DNA of 64,000 bases from Coix lacryma-jobi var. lacryma-jobi (lineage: Eukaryota; Streptophyta; Magnoliopsida; Poales; Poaceae), in contig CM019826.1 of assembly GCA_009763385.1 (NCBI GenBank), positions 96,022,848-96,086,847 of the forward strand. Reading direction: 5' to 3'. A program made the position numbers and the translations under genes. Below the pieces are notes generated by a model. It worked only from the letters and a program-made list of their open reading frames with translations, had not been told where the DNA came from and made no database searches. Numbering within the stretch: position 1 is the first letter of the stretch; every line of letters starts with the position of its first letter. Shown piece after piece: positions 34,739 through 45,420 of this stretch.

Positions 34739-35836
34739 TTCTTCAACGGTAGTTTAATGCACATGACCTACGCGAGGTTGAGGCTGGGTGTACTGCTTCT
34801 TTGGCTGAGGGCACTGACGTGACAGGTGTCCGGTCTGACCGCAGTTGTAGCATGGTCCGATCACATACGGGGTCTTGGGACCTCCTGAACCTCCTGCCTT
34901 TGCCTTGTTCTGCATCATGGGAGCGGTGTAGGGCTTCTAGAAACTCGGGCGGGAGCGGTTGTTAGTTATCTTCCTTTGCGGGGGACGGAACCTTGCTCCT
35001 GCAACTGGCGGGCGATATGGGGTGCGTGCCCCGAAAGGGGTCCTCTGCTGAGACGAACTTCCTTCGTTTGCACGACGACGAGTCTCGGTCGCCAGCCTGC
35101 TGTCATTGGCCTCTTGGTTCAGGCAGTCACTAACAAAGTCACTGAAGGTGGTGCGGTGACTGTTTCCTATCTTGGAGAGCATGGTGGCACTCATGCCACG
35201 CTTGGAACTTGCGATCTTTTTGGATTCCATGTTGACGAAATCTGGGGCATAACGAGACAGGTTGTTGAAACTATGGAGGTATTCTGACATGGACCTGGTT
35301 CCCTGGGATAGCCTCATGAACTCTGTGACCTTCATTTCCATCAAACCACTAGGGATGTAGTGGTTGCGCATAGCAGTAGAGAACTGCTCCCAAGTGATCG
35401 GTGCATTAGCTGGCAAGGATGCACGGTACTGGGACCACCATAACCCTGCGGGTCCTTCCAACATGTGCGCGACATATTCCGCTTTGAGCTCTTCAGTCAA
35501 GCGGAGCAGACGGAACTTCTGAGTGATGGAGTTGAGCCACTCATCTGCCTCAAGCGGTTCGGTGACTTCCCTGAACACAGAGGGACGAGTGTCCAAGAAG
35601 TCGCGATATGAGCTGTATTGGTTGGGCTCTGGTCCTTGGTGCTGTTGGTGTTGCTGCGTGGTGTTATTGGCGATGTTACGGAGGGTGGCCTCCATATGCC
35701 TCTGCATCTCTTCCATATTCCTCTGACTGCCCAGAAACTGACCGAAAAATGCTTCCGGCGTCATCGGTGGGGGTGGTGGCAGGTTCTCCTCCTATACAGA
35801 CCCCTGTCCACGTTGGCTGCGAGTGTGTGCCGGCAT
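34739..35836 (-). pseudogene. gag: TE-D gag (interrupted by stops)
   Basis: Begins MPAHTRSQRGQG at 35836, directly after the acceptor-like ACATGCAG. In-frame TAG codons lie at about 35795 and at 34937, and a TAA near 34752; otherwise the frame is open into the protease. The core has DFLDTRPSVFREVTEPLEAD, GPAGLWWSQYRASLP and YIPSGLMEMKVTEFMRLSQG. The zinc knuckle CYNCGQTGHLSRQC is at about 34858-34819. At 34937 TE-A reads TTC CAG AAG where this copy reads TTC TAG AAG. Confidence 0.9.
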
Positions 35837-36159
35837 CTGCATGTCCCATTAATAAGCAATCATTAGGTGATATCAAATTGATCATGAAAAAATACTGCGC
35901 TGTACATAATTCAAAAATTGAGCACACGACCAAGTATGAGTACTCATTTCCATACAACATCACAGAATAATTGCTAGAAAATAAGGTATGCAAACGACGG
36001 ATTTCCATAAAAGGTGCCAGATCGAAGTCTGGACTTTGTTCAGAAGCCATACATGCCATCATACAACTTAATCATAAAACCAACACATGTTCGGGTGTTA
36101 CATCATCAGCGAGCATGCTCAAGCTATACAAAAGAAAACGTCTCCTAAGAAGCTAGTGC

Positions 36160-37194
36160 TCAAGCGTCTCCAGCGGCGGATGCGGCATCCTCCTCATCAG
36201 CGTCCATCATTGGCTCATCGGCGTGGTCCTCGTCATCCGAAGAAGGCTCTGGACCAAGCACTACTCTGTCCTGGGGCTCCTGGGCCTCATCTGCAGGGGC
36301 CTCGTCAGCTGCTGGGGCGGCGGCCTCCTGTGCGGCATGATGCATTTGGTGAACTGCCTCATGGAGCTGGTCAATGTAGGCCTACTAGTGATGTATCTGC
36401 TGTATCAGTTGATGGGCGCCTTCTCTGAGCTGGTCAAGCGCTGTGCGGGCCTCGTCTCGCTGAAAGGATGTCATCAGGTACATCTGCTCAGCGAGGGTCC
36501 TGGCGGTGGTCTCTGCACCTGCGGTAGCACATGCATCGTCACGCTCGAGAGTGATCTGATGGATCTTCTCCTGTAGACGGGCTCCCTCGGCATCAAACTC
36601 TTTCTGCAGCTTCCTCTTGCTCTGGTAGGTGGCGGTGAGGGTAAAGGACACGCTCTCCAAGCTACGCTCCAAACTCTCACATACACCCATCAAAGCTCCT
36701 GTGGCGCTCATGGCGGACGTCTCGCAGTAAAACCTCTCCTCCGCACCTCCTGTCAGAACCGACTCCAAAGTCTGCCTCCAACGCAATGGAAAAAGTGATC
36801 CACGAGGGAACACTCCTGCCATAGCACTAGCAAGGTCGGCGGGAAAACGGGCGATGATGTCCTTCAGCACTAGATAAGCTGCCCTGTTAGCTCCATCCTT
36901 GGTACAACTGCCTCTGGTGATCTCTATCCATCCTGTCCAGTGGGGCTTGGCAGGCAAGGCTTTGACCTTGATCTGCACCACTACCAATGAGTGCTGCCCA
37001 TAGATCTCCTTCTGCCAAGATTACCTGGGCTCCTGTCCTTCCTCGTATCCCACTGCCTGCAGAATCCTCCAAAGGATGGTTGGCAGTCCGAAGTAAGACA
37101 AGAACGTGTTCTTGGTCAGCTTCGTGGCCAAACGGTGACGTGGAACTCCTCTGCCTCCGGTGGCCTTGCGAGCAGTCAACTTAGTCCGGGCCAT
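36160..37194 (-). CDS. TE-D extra ORF with histone H3-tail-like N-terminus (has in-frame stops)
   Basis: One - frame from ATG 37194 to the stop at 36160 (about 345 codons), interrupted by TAA at 37021 and a tandem TAG TAG at 36382-36387. Residues 2-14 are ARTKLTARKATGG, and LATK follows at 22-25, aligning with H3 residues 1-23 with one inserted residue. The K4 and K9 contexts are kept; S10 is Ala and K14 is Arg. The middle has a compact segment (KPHWTGWIEITRGSCTKDGA) of unknown fold and a coiled coil (KRKLQKEFDAEGARLQEKIH). The C-terminus is Ala/Glu/Asp-rich (EPSSDDEDHADEPMMDADEE). It sits between PBS and gag, so it is the first ORF. A splice acceptor abuts the ATG. Function unknown. Confidence 0.75.
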
Positions 37195-37330
37195 CTGTAG
37201 AAACAAAAGGGTTTCGAACTCGCGTGAGACGCATATTAAGTTGGCAAATTTTATAAGAAAAGAGACAATTTTTAATTAAGGGGAGGAAATGCAATGCAAG
37301 AATGTAAACATGATGCATGATCGTACTTAC
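37195..37330 (-). other. putative 136-nt leader intron before the extra ORF
   Basis: On the - strand GAGAAC|GTAAGTACG at 37330 and T-rich TTTGTTTCTACAG at 37195, with the ORF's ATG as the first exon bases. A second acceptor-like TTTTGCAG lies at about 37443, which would define a leader exon of about 110 nt. Confidence 0.6.
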
Positions 37331-37910
37331 GTTCTCACTCACTAATAGTGACTCGTAAGTCCTAACGTTCTAGTCGGTGGCAAGAACGATCTCTCATACG
37401 TTATCTACCTGTTCTACTCGATCACGTAGTTAGTGTACCTGCAAAAGATTCATTTCAGCCCAGAGCAAAATCCCAATGGTAAAATAACGGAGCATTGGCT
37501 TATATGCACAAAATACATAGAAACGAACACTTAAACACCATGCACCAATCCAGAAAACATACCCAAAACATTGATACCCTCGTATATGTTTGCGTGGAGC
37601 TCGCACATACTTGGTATAAGAACTCTCACCTAGACCGACGGTTGGACGGTCATGCTCTCATATCTTACAAAATCCTTCTATGCATGTTTTCGCGATCGAC
37701 GCATTCTCTTTTCCCTCGAGAATGGACCAGCAAATAAAAACTCAGCATGAAGCAAAACCCTAAACCCTGTTAGCAGTTAAGCCACCTGAATCCTAATGTA
37801 GGGCTTAAAGACAAGCCTGGGCACACTTAATAATTAAAATAGTTTTGAAAATAGTTTTGAAATACCCATTTTGGTTTGAAAATAGCTCCTATCGGATGCA
37901 ATGACTTGAA
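37331..37910 (-). other. TE-D untranslated leader
   Basis: About 0.6 kb between the PBS and the leader intron, AT-rich and without an ORF. It contains the acceptor-like CTTTTGCAG|GTACACTAAC at about 37443. I see no other structure. Confidence 0.5.
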
Positions 37911-37926
37911 CCATGCTCTAATACCA
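37911..37926 (-). promoter_or_regulatory. TE-D primer-binding site (initiator Met type)
   Basis: - strand TGGTATTAGAGCATGG, two bases after the 5' LTR end. One base differs from the usual TGGTATCAGAGC core. Confidence 0.88.
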
Positions 37927-37928
37927 GC

Positions 37929-40900
37929 TGTGACGGAACCGTCGATTATAAGAACTCAAGTATCGTCTTAGTCAAATTCGTCTGACATCGACCCATACTT
38001 GAATCCATATAACCCCGGTAGTCCAGAAATCTCGAAGGATTTCAAACATCATACAACATACAGGATCGCATCGTTCAAGTATTGCATTCGTAAGGATACA
38101 TCACAGATAAACGAAACCGAATTTAAACATCAGAGTGCGGAAATAAAGAGTTATTACAATACTGAGTTTTAAAGTGCGAAAGCTGAAATAAGTTTTCAAA
38201 CATGACCACCACACATGTGGCCCAAATAAACATTATTTTTGATAACTCACTCCTCCTTTTTCAAATAATGTGCCACTAGAAGTCTCAGCCCAGCAAAAGA
38301 AAAGGAGAAGCTTCTGGATGACCCTGCCCTAGGCCTACTCCTCATCACCCTCCACCGGGTAGAGGCAGTGCTTACAATAGCCGTAGTACACCTGGCCATC
38401 TGCAACAACGGGATAAACCCTGAGTACGGGAATGTACTCAGCTAGACTTACCCGTCCAACTGAAAATAAAGACACCAAGGGTATGCAAGGCTTTCTGGTG
38501 GAGGTGGGATCGTTTAGTTGCGAAAAGCTCAAATTAAGAGAAGGAATATTTAATGATACCAATGAGCAGTCAAGTTTTAGACCTACCTCTTAAACTAGGT
38601 TTTGCACCTGGACTATTACATACACTTGAGTCTAATCAATCAATAATATAACCATATCCAGTTGACTTTAATCACATTTTAGTTGAACCTTTAACATCAC
38701 ATGGAGTTGTATCGTGGTGAAGCTCGACATAGTTTCCCACTAACTAGAGGGTGCGACACGGGTTGAGACCGGCCCAAACAGCGTCTAACCGGCTTTGGGG
38801 TCGATGATTACGGCACCGACATATCCCTAAGTAAAAGGCCGCGTTCAAAAATGAACGAGGGCCAACATCGATACAAACCTACACGATCTAACAGACGGAC
38901 TGCCCCAAGTTTCCAAACTTGTACCTTGCCTTCCAGTTGACCGTATTTCATTACTACTCAGGTTCTTTTCCACGATAGCAAATATAGCCAACCGTGATCC
39001 GGTAAATACCCATCAGGGTATTACGGGAACATCCTTAACTACTACTTTTATTAAGCAGGCTAAGCAATTCTACCTTATAAATAAGTAACAGGATAACAAG
39101 GCATGTGTAAACAATAATCAAGGAATGGTAATGCAATAATTTGGATCCAATCAACTCCTACACTTAATGCATCACAGTACAAATACTCAATTAATTTAAT
39201 TGTAAATACTAGGAGACTTAGAATGCTCCGGGGCTTACCTTGAGAAAAGACTAAGGCCTCGTGAGCGGGGCACTCAGGCAGGTCAGCTTCCGGCGCGGGG
39301 TCGACCTCCTCGGTTCTGGGCAGCTCCGGGATCTCCTGCTCGACGTTTTCTTCCGGCTCCTGGCTGGGCTCCGGGACTGTCGATCCTATTGATGCGGTGG
39401 ATAAAAAATGAATAAATAATGCGGGGTGCGAGATATGGTGGTATGATTGTAAATATTTCTAGCAAACCAACAAAGTCAACTTGTTGAACCACTTTTGACA
39501 TTGAGGAAAAACACTTAATTACTACATAAAACAAGACCATTAATTTAACTGTTTCTTATTTATTAATTCAAAGAAATCCAGGTTTGAACTGCAAGTGCAT
39601 TCTTCTGAACTCAGAAAAATCCACAAAACATCCAGAAGGTAACTAACACTAACTGGACTTCACTGCCCAAATTCCAGTAAGAGATAAATTGCAGAATAGC
39701 AGATACAAAAAGATGAAATAAACTGCTCAAAAGGTACTTTGAACTAAGTTTTCTTATACAAAGTGCCAAACAACAGATTTTATATTTTTCCTAGCTTTAT
39801 CTACTTATAACCACCCTACTGCAGAAAATTCACTATCAAAGCATAAACACATAAACCTACACAAAATAACCAAATTTACTCTAGATTAAACCATTTGAAC
39901 TACAACCCTACTGGAAAAGGGTGACAACCTCATTTTCCTATTTTTCCCTAGTTCTATTCCAAATTTCATATTTGTCAAGAAAGTTCCATGATCAGAAACA
40001 TTATATTCTTTCCTGCAAGTATTTTCTAAGAAAAACACAGAAAAGCACATGTGTACAGCAACTCCTTATTTTTTTATACAACAACCTATGCTTAACATTT
40101 TTCTTAGCTTGAATATAACATGCAGAGACTACATAAATTTTCCCATATTTTACTTTTACATATAAAACATCTTAACAATTATTCTAAGAAAACAGCTAAA
40201 AAGGAATTTAAACCTAAACAGATACTTTTTCTATAGAAACAGTGCCTCATTCATTTTTCACAGATACATAACATGATAAGTAACCTACACAATTTTTGCC
40301 AAGAATTAACTCATTCAGAAAACAGATAAACTCATTTATCCAAACAAAAGCTCATAAACTGAATTAAATAAAAATAGTAATATAAACTTTCACCAAAAAT
40401 ATTTTCATATTTTTCCATGACAGATCTACTCATGAGCAAGTTTATCAAAACTAAAAACATCTCATTTTGACCATTAAATTGTGCTACACAAAAATAACAA
40501 ACTTTTCTAGAAATTAAAATAAAAAGGAAAAACATTTAAACTTTCCCGGCCAGGCTTGCGTGGACTCGGTCCATAGACCATGTGTGGCTGACGTGCGGGG
40601 CCCGTGGGTCAACGGTCCCACCTGTCGGCGTGGGCGGAGCAGAGGCGGGGTTTGACCGCGCGGTTCTCGCCGACGGCGAGGTCGCCGGTGGTGAGGCTAG
40701 GCTCAAAGTGTTCACCTTGACGAGGCGGATCGGATGGTGTGGATGGTTGGGCCAGCGCGCGACCGTAGCTCGCCGGCGGCGAGCGATGGCGGACGGCGGC
40801 GACGGGGTTCTTGGCTATGCTATTTCCGGCGGTCGCCGGTGAAATTGACGGGGGCGACAGCTTAAGTGAACCCTAGGGAGTGGAACTAGATGGTTGGTTT

Positions 40901-42210
40901 GACTCGGGATGCTCCGATGGAGCTTGACCTCTTGTGCGGCCTTGGCGGACAATGGCGGCGCTCGGTCGGGAAGAAGGAGGGAGTTAGAGAGCGGGTAGAG
41001 ACCTCGTGGAGGCGTGTTCTCAACGTGCCTTGGCCTGATGAAGCTTGTCGGCAAGGGAGGGAGGTGGCGGAGCTTCGGTCGGGGAAGAACGGCTTCGACC
41101 TCCAGGCGGCGTCAATGGCACCCGCGGCGGAGCTCCTCGGGTTCTGGCGTCGGTGAGGCTCGGGAGGTGGTGCTAGCGCGAGCACCGGGTGTCCGAGATG
41201 GCGGCGAGGTGGTGTGCGCAAGGGATTGGACAATGGCGAGCGGAGGTGGTCGGAACGGCGGTGCGGGCTCTCGGTGCCGAACGGTGGCGAGCGGTGGAGT
41301 GGAGAGGGAGAGAGAGGGCAGGCGGGTGTGTGCGAATGGAGAGTGAGGGAGCGGTGAGAGCGAGGTCCTCGAGTTTTGCTTGGCGGAGCGGGTGGACGGC
41401 CGATCGTGGTGGTCGTGGCGGGGGCCACGATGACGCGACGGGCGGGCAGCAGCGTGCGCGACGGCCGAGGGCGCGTGGCAGCCGAGGACGCGGGTGAGTG
41501 GGCGAGGGCGATTGCTTGCGTGCTCGAGCGGAAGAAGATCGGGAGGTGATAGGCGGGAGCGCATACGCGGCAGGGAGGAGCGGCCGCGCGGCGGCTCCGC
41601 CGGCGTACGGCGCGGCCGTGTCGGGCTGACCGACGCGTCGTGCGCGGCGAGCGCGCGCGCGTGCGCGGGGGTGCGTGGGCCGGCACGGACTGGCTGGGCC
41701 GGAAAGGCCGGTTGGGCCGAAAGGGTAGTGCGGTATGGAAATGTTTTTCCTTTTTCTTTTTCCAAATTTCTTTCAAACTTTGACCATTCAAATCAGTTTC
41801 AAAAACTCAAAACTAGGCTTTGACCCAAAAATAAAAGTTGCTCAAAATAATTTTCTTTACAACTTTCATATAAGACACTTTCTTTGAAAATCATTTCCTC
41901 ATCCTCCACATAAATAAAGCCAATTTCTGAGCTACGAATCATTTTGTTCCCACATTTTTAATTATTAAACTATATGGAACTAAATCAAGGTGTAAATATA
42001 GAAAATGTTATACTTAAGATTATCCTTTTTATAAAATTATTTGCCAAGACAGAAATCCATTTAAACAACCAAGTCTTATAGAAATCCAAATCCAAATAAA
42101 CAACAAAAGCAAAAGCACTTTCATGCACATGAAATGATGCAATGCATAGCTTATGAATTTTAGTAGCTAAATATGGTTCCTAATGTAGTGCTTGACACTA
42201 GGGTGTCACA
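37929..42210 (-). repeat. TE-D 5' LTR (4282 bp)
   Basis: On the - strand from TGTGACACCC (42210) to GGTTCCGTCACA (37929). It has lost about 206 bp near 38745 relative to the 3' LTR, with a short ACT microhomology. It contains the C/G-rich leader block (40580-41740) and the spliced LTR ORF. Confidence 0.95.
38335..40716 (-). CDS. putative spliced ORF inside the TE-D 5' LTR
   Basis: Exon 1 ends at 40716 (CAAG|GTGAAC), exon 2 is 39385-39239 (AATAG|GATCG to CAAG|GTAAGC) and exon 3 is 38399-38335 (TTGTTGCAG|ATGG to TAG). Exon 2 is 147 nt and exon 3 is 65 nt, as in TE-A. Both donors have GT here. The encoded end is NVEQEIPELPRTEEVDPAPE, then HEALVFSQ joined to DGQVYYGYCKHCLYPVEGDE. Exon 1 is open in the matching frame but I find no conserved start codon, so it may be non-coding. 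The 3' LTR copy has exon 2 at 19193-19047 with a GC donor. Confidence 0.4.
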
Positions 42211-42215
42211 GTTAG
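42211..42215. repeat. TE-D target-site duplication, right
   Basis: GTTAG directly after the LTR end GGGTGTCACA; matches 17530-17534. Confidence 0.93.
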
Positions 42216-43021
42216 TCCAACAAAATATCCAATATCTACTATAGCATACTATCAGTTTAGAAATCAACCTAGACACAACGTATAATTTGATCTTGGAAGA
42301 CATTTTAACCTAAGCACCATACATAATTTAAAATCCTTTAGAGGTAAAATCAGCACACCTTTTAGCTCAAGAATCAAACCAGATACCATGTCTTACTTTA
42401 AAATTCATGAAAACAGTTAAACTAAGCTCCATGCCTAATTTAAAAGGTGTATGCTAATACTTCAAAACCAAAGAATATACAATAGCAAATAAAGATAACA
42501 TCAAAGCATTGTAGAGATTTATTCAGATGGTGATGAAAGAGTATGATTAGTATATATTAAAGGTAGGGACAACCAACGTAGCAACATGGCAAGAGATATT
42601 CTTACAAAGTCTATTCCCCAAGCTTGGATTTTGCACAAATCAAGATTGGATGAATGTAATTCAATGTTGCATGATGATTGGTGGGACATACCTTGTGTTT
42701 GTTGTTCCTTCGTTCTTTTCTGCTCCAGACCTGGAAAGGTTAGTGACAAGAATACCTGAAGGAATATTTTCATAATTATATTTCTATGCTCATTACAAGG
42801 ACAGTGCAGCAGAAAGGTAGGCATAGCTCATAACCAGGTATTATGATGGGGTATAAGGATTCTACTGGTTATAGCTTGCTCATGGGGTAGTGATAGATAA
42901 GAGTGGAATTCAAAAACAACATTCATAAGAATGAAAACAAAAATAATGAAAAGACTAGGACAAAAGGAAAAGATAAAAGTATGATTACAAGATTAGACTA
43001 AGACTTAAGATGATCTACCGT

Positions 43022-43183
43022 TCCCCGGCAACGGCGCCAGAAATGCTCGTTGACACTTACTAACGTCGCTACCAAGAGTAGAGATAAACTCTATCCCCGG
43101 CAACGGCGCCAGAAATGCTTGTTGACACTTACTAACGTTGCTACCAAGAGTAGAGATAAACACTATCCCCGGCAACGGCACCA
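43022..43183 (-). promoter_or_regulatory. triplicated tRNA-Asp primer-binding site
   Basis: Plus-strand TCCCCGGCAACGGCGCCA, the 3' end of plant tRNA-Asp, occurs at 43022-43039 and 43094-43111, and with one change (GGCACCA) at 43166-43183. The period is exactly 72 bp. The unit also contains AGCATTTC next to the site and a GTGTCAACA/G that resembles the LTR end. The copy nearest the LTR is the one with the mismatch. Confidence 0.92.
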
Positions 43184-43191
43184 GAAATGCT

Positions 43192-44508
43192 TGTTGGTAT
43201 TTATTAACGCACACTCTACTTTATCCGCAAGCGCACAGATACAATCTACCGATGTAGCACTTCACCGGAGTGACCCAGTTTTAATATCGAACCCAAAGGA
43301 ACGGATAGTGTTGAGTCTTAAAGTCTAACCCCTGAGTAGCTAACAAGGATGGAGAATCTAGAAGTATAGAGGGGATCACTAAGGCTGTCTAAATCTAACT
43401 TAAGAGTGATATGTTTATATTATTCTTAGTGGGGAAGTTGCCATAAAAGGTCACAAACAGAGTATGAGTCTTTTATGCAAATGTATAATCCTACCGAGCC
43501 TACACACGGGTAAGTGGACTATAGAAGAATCAATAAGGCTATAAGAGTCACCCTTGCGGACAACCACTACTACCGGCATTATATGAGGCATATATGAGCT
43601 ATCAAGTCTAAGCACCACGCTTACACTATCCAACTACTCTAACTCTAGAATGACTAGAATTAAAGTACTCAAAAGAGAGTCATAAATCTTTAAGAATAAT
43701 AAGAACAATAGCTCAAACATAAATATAGACGTTGATCACCAAAACAATCGCTGAAGTTGATGATGAACTTGAATCCGCAGGTACAAGATGAAGAAGTGGA
43801 TCCGATAGGCCGGAGCTCCTTCTTGATCTCTTCCTCTCTCTCTCTCTTCTAGTTCTAGTATAAGACTAGATTCTAAACCTAACTAGAGGGGTAACTAGTC
43901 TTCTACTTGATAGCTGGCTCTTGATTACAACTAGATGAACTAGATCTAATTCTAGATGAACTAGATGAGATTCATCTAGAGGGACCTCTACTTCTAATTG
44001 AAACCCTAGTTTCTGATGTGGAGATGAATAATGAAGATGGAGATGCCTAGAGAGGGGGGTCTGGGTCTGGTTTTATAGCCCGGAGCGTGGAACGTGAGCC
44101 CTTGGATCAAACTGACTTCATGGACGGTGGAGATGCATCCTAGGAGGCGGTGGAAGAAGCTTGCAGAAGACGGAAGCCAGCGGGCCCGGGGGGAGACCAG
44201 TCGGTCTCATGGTGGGACCGGTCGGTCCCACCTGGCAGGGTCCCGCTGTGCCCGACCTCCTGGTGTCTTCTGGTGTCCTCTGGAGTCTTCTAGAAACTTC
44301 CTGACGTAGCGGTTGTGTTATCTCCCGTCGGTTTCCTTCTAGGGGAAGCAATCAGCGCTTATTTCTTGGTTTAGTCCATGCAGAATCACAACTCAACAAA
44401 ACTCGTGAAATATTGTCAATTAAAACCCTAAACCTTTGTTGGTGATTGAATTCATGCCCTTTTCATATTTATTTATCCTTTAATTTTGATAGATAACTAG
44501 TGTCAACA
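43192..44508 (-). repeat. TE-C 5' LTR (1317 bp)
   Basis: On the - strand it starts TGTTGACACTAGTTATC (44508) and ends AATACCAACA (43192), eight bases before the first PBS copy. The partner LTR is outside the window. It contains GGTGGGACCGGTCGGTCCCA-type palindromic words near 44210-44230. Confidence 0.82.
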
Positions 44509-44679
44509 CTCATCGATCTGATGCTTAGTAACACGAGCAGCCAAGACCACGTAATCGGCAGAGTTGCAAATATCCAGGATGGAAGAACCCATACTCTGTA
44601 GATAGGCTGACATGCGTATCTTCCAATACGCATAGTTCGTCCCATCGAAAAACGGCGGTTTGCCCACGCCGCGATCCAT
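44509..44679 (-). CDS. gag: TE-F copia gag N-terminal fragment
   Basis: 57 open codons from ATG 44679: MDRGVGKPPFFDGTNYAYWK, then YLQSMGSSILDICNSADYVV and KHQIDE. This is the standard start of SIRE/Maximus gag (DUF4219/UBN2 region), better preserved than in TE-B. It is cut by the TE-C LTR. Confidence 0.85.
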
Positions 44680-44729
44680 GTCGCCTTCTGTGGATCTGGA
44701 ACCGGCTAAGGTGGAAGATCCTTAACCCG

Positions 44730-44741
44730 CTCCGATACCAA
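44730..44741 (-). promoter_or_regulatory. TE-F primer-binding site
   Basis: - strand TGGTATCGGAGC, followed by GGGTTAAGG, two bases after the LTR end CCTTCA. Initiator-Met type. Confidence 0.8.
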
Positions 44742-45159
44742 TTGAAGGACCGAGAATGCAATAACAAGGCGACCATAGGGGGGGTGAATGGGAGCTCAGA
44801 AATTTCTCTCGAAACTTCGGCCTTTGTCCCACAAATCAACCCCCAAAAGCGTCGACCGAAACCGTGATGCCCATGACCCTTGGAAGAGGGTGGATGATCC
44901 CTAGGATCACAGCGAGGCACCACAAAGCGATAGCAAGCCAAACACCAAAAACTCTGGCACAAGTTCGACCCTCAAAAACCAAGTCCCGAACGTAGATTGA
45001 AGGCTACGTCGAGAAATCCCAAATACCGATGCTAACAAGTAGCAAAGATACCTAGAGAGGTTCCTCGGTCAACTCTAAGGCCAAATAAGAAGTCCGGAAA
45101 CCAAGCAAGGAGACCAGGAGAGCAAACGCACTAAAATTCAGCCTACAACCTATTCCCAG

Positions 45160-45420
45160 ACTATCCGGACTCCCAGTCCCGGACTGTCCGCGCCAGGGGC
45201 GGACTGTCCCCGGTTCCCTGGCGGACTGTCCGCCGGTCAAAAGTGCGAAACAGCACAGTTGCTGAAGGTCCTCTGCTAGGGCCCGGACTGTCCGCGCCTG
45301 TTAACGGCGGACTATCCGCCGGTCACCCGAGGCGAAACACCCGAGAAGCACGGCCACTGCTCCGGCCGCCTTCCTGATGCGCGGACTGTTCGCGCCCTGA
45401 GTGGCGGACTGTCCGCGGTC
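45160..45420. repeat. GGACTGTCCGC motif array in TE-F LTR
   Basis: GGACTGTCCGC or a close variant occurs about eight times, often as the palindrome GCGGACTGTCCGC, with irregular spacing. It is in the same LTR position as the GCGTCCGGTC array of TE-B. Confidence 0.82.

Larger units (their letters stand above)
17535..42210 (-). mobile_element. TE-D: full-length Tekay-like chromovirus with extra ORF and nested TE-E
   Basis: Both LTRs, PBS, extra ORF, gag, pol with chromodomain and PPT are present on the - strand, bounded by GTTAG duplications. Without TE-E (20845-30313) and one copy of its 5-bp TSD it is about 15.2 kb. The 5' LTR is at 37929-42210 and the 3' LTR at 17535-31458 (split by TE-E). 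The coding region has numerous in-frame stops and a few frameshifts, so it is not autonomous now. TE-A is a relative on the other strand. Confidence 0.95.
42216..44508 (-). mobile_element. TE-C right part: Athila-like 5' LTR, PBS and leader
   Basis: On the - strand: 5' LTR (44508 to 43192), a tRNA-Asp primer-binding site present three times, and about 0.8 kb of AT-rich leader (42216-43021) up to the TE-D insertion. I see no gene in the leader; an open frame of 101 codons at 42519-42824 has no recognisable motif. TE-C interrupts the gag of TE-F at 44509. Confidence 0.78.

Noticed and set aside
37021..37206. Calling the H3-like ORF a captured histone H3 gene
   Set aside because: Only the first about 25 residues resemble H3; the histone fold is absent and the rest is unrelated. 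It is treated as a tail-like motif within a TE protein.
43022..43183. tRNA-Asp genes or a CRISPR-like array
   Set aside because: Only the 18-nt 3' end of tRNA-Asp is present, next to an LTR, so these are primer-binding sites. The 72-bp period has no spacer diversity, and the genome is a plant.
44118..44351. Palindromic GGTGGGACCGGTCGGTCCCA words in the TE-C LTR as a regulatory operator
   Set aside because: Only one local cluster is seen, with no second LTR in the window to test conservation.
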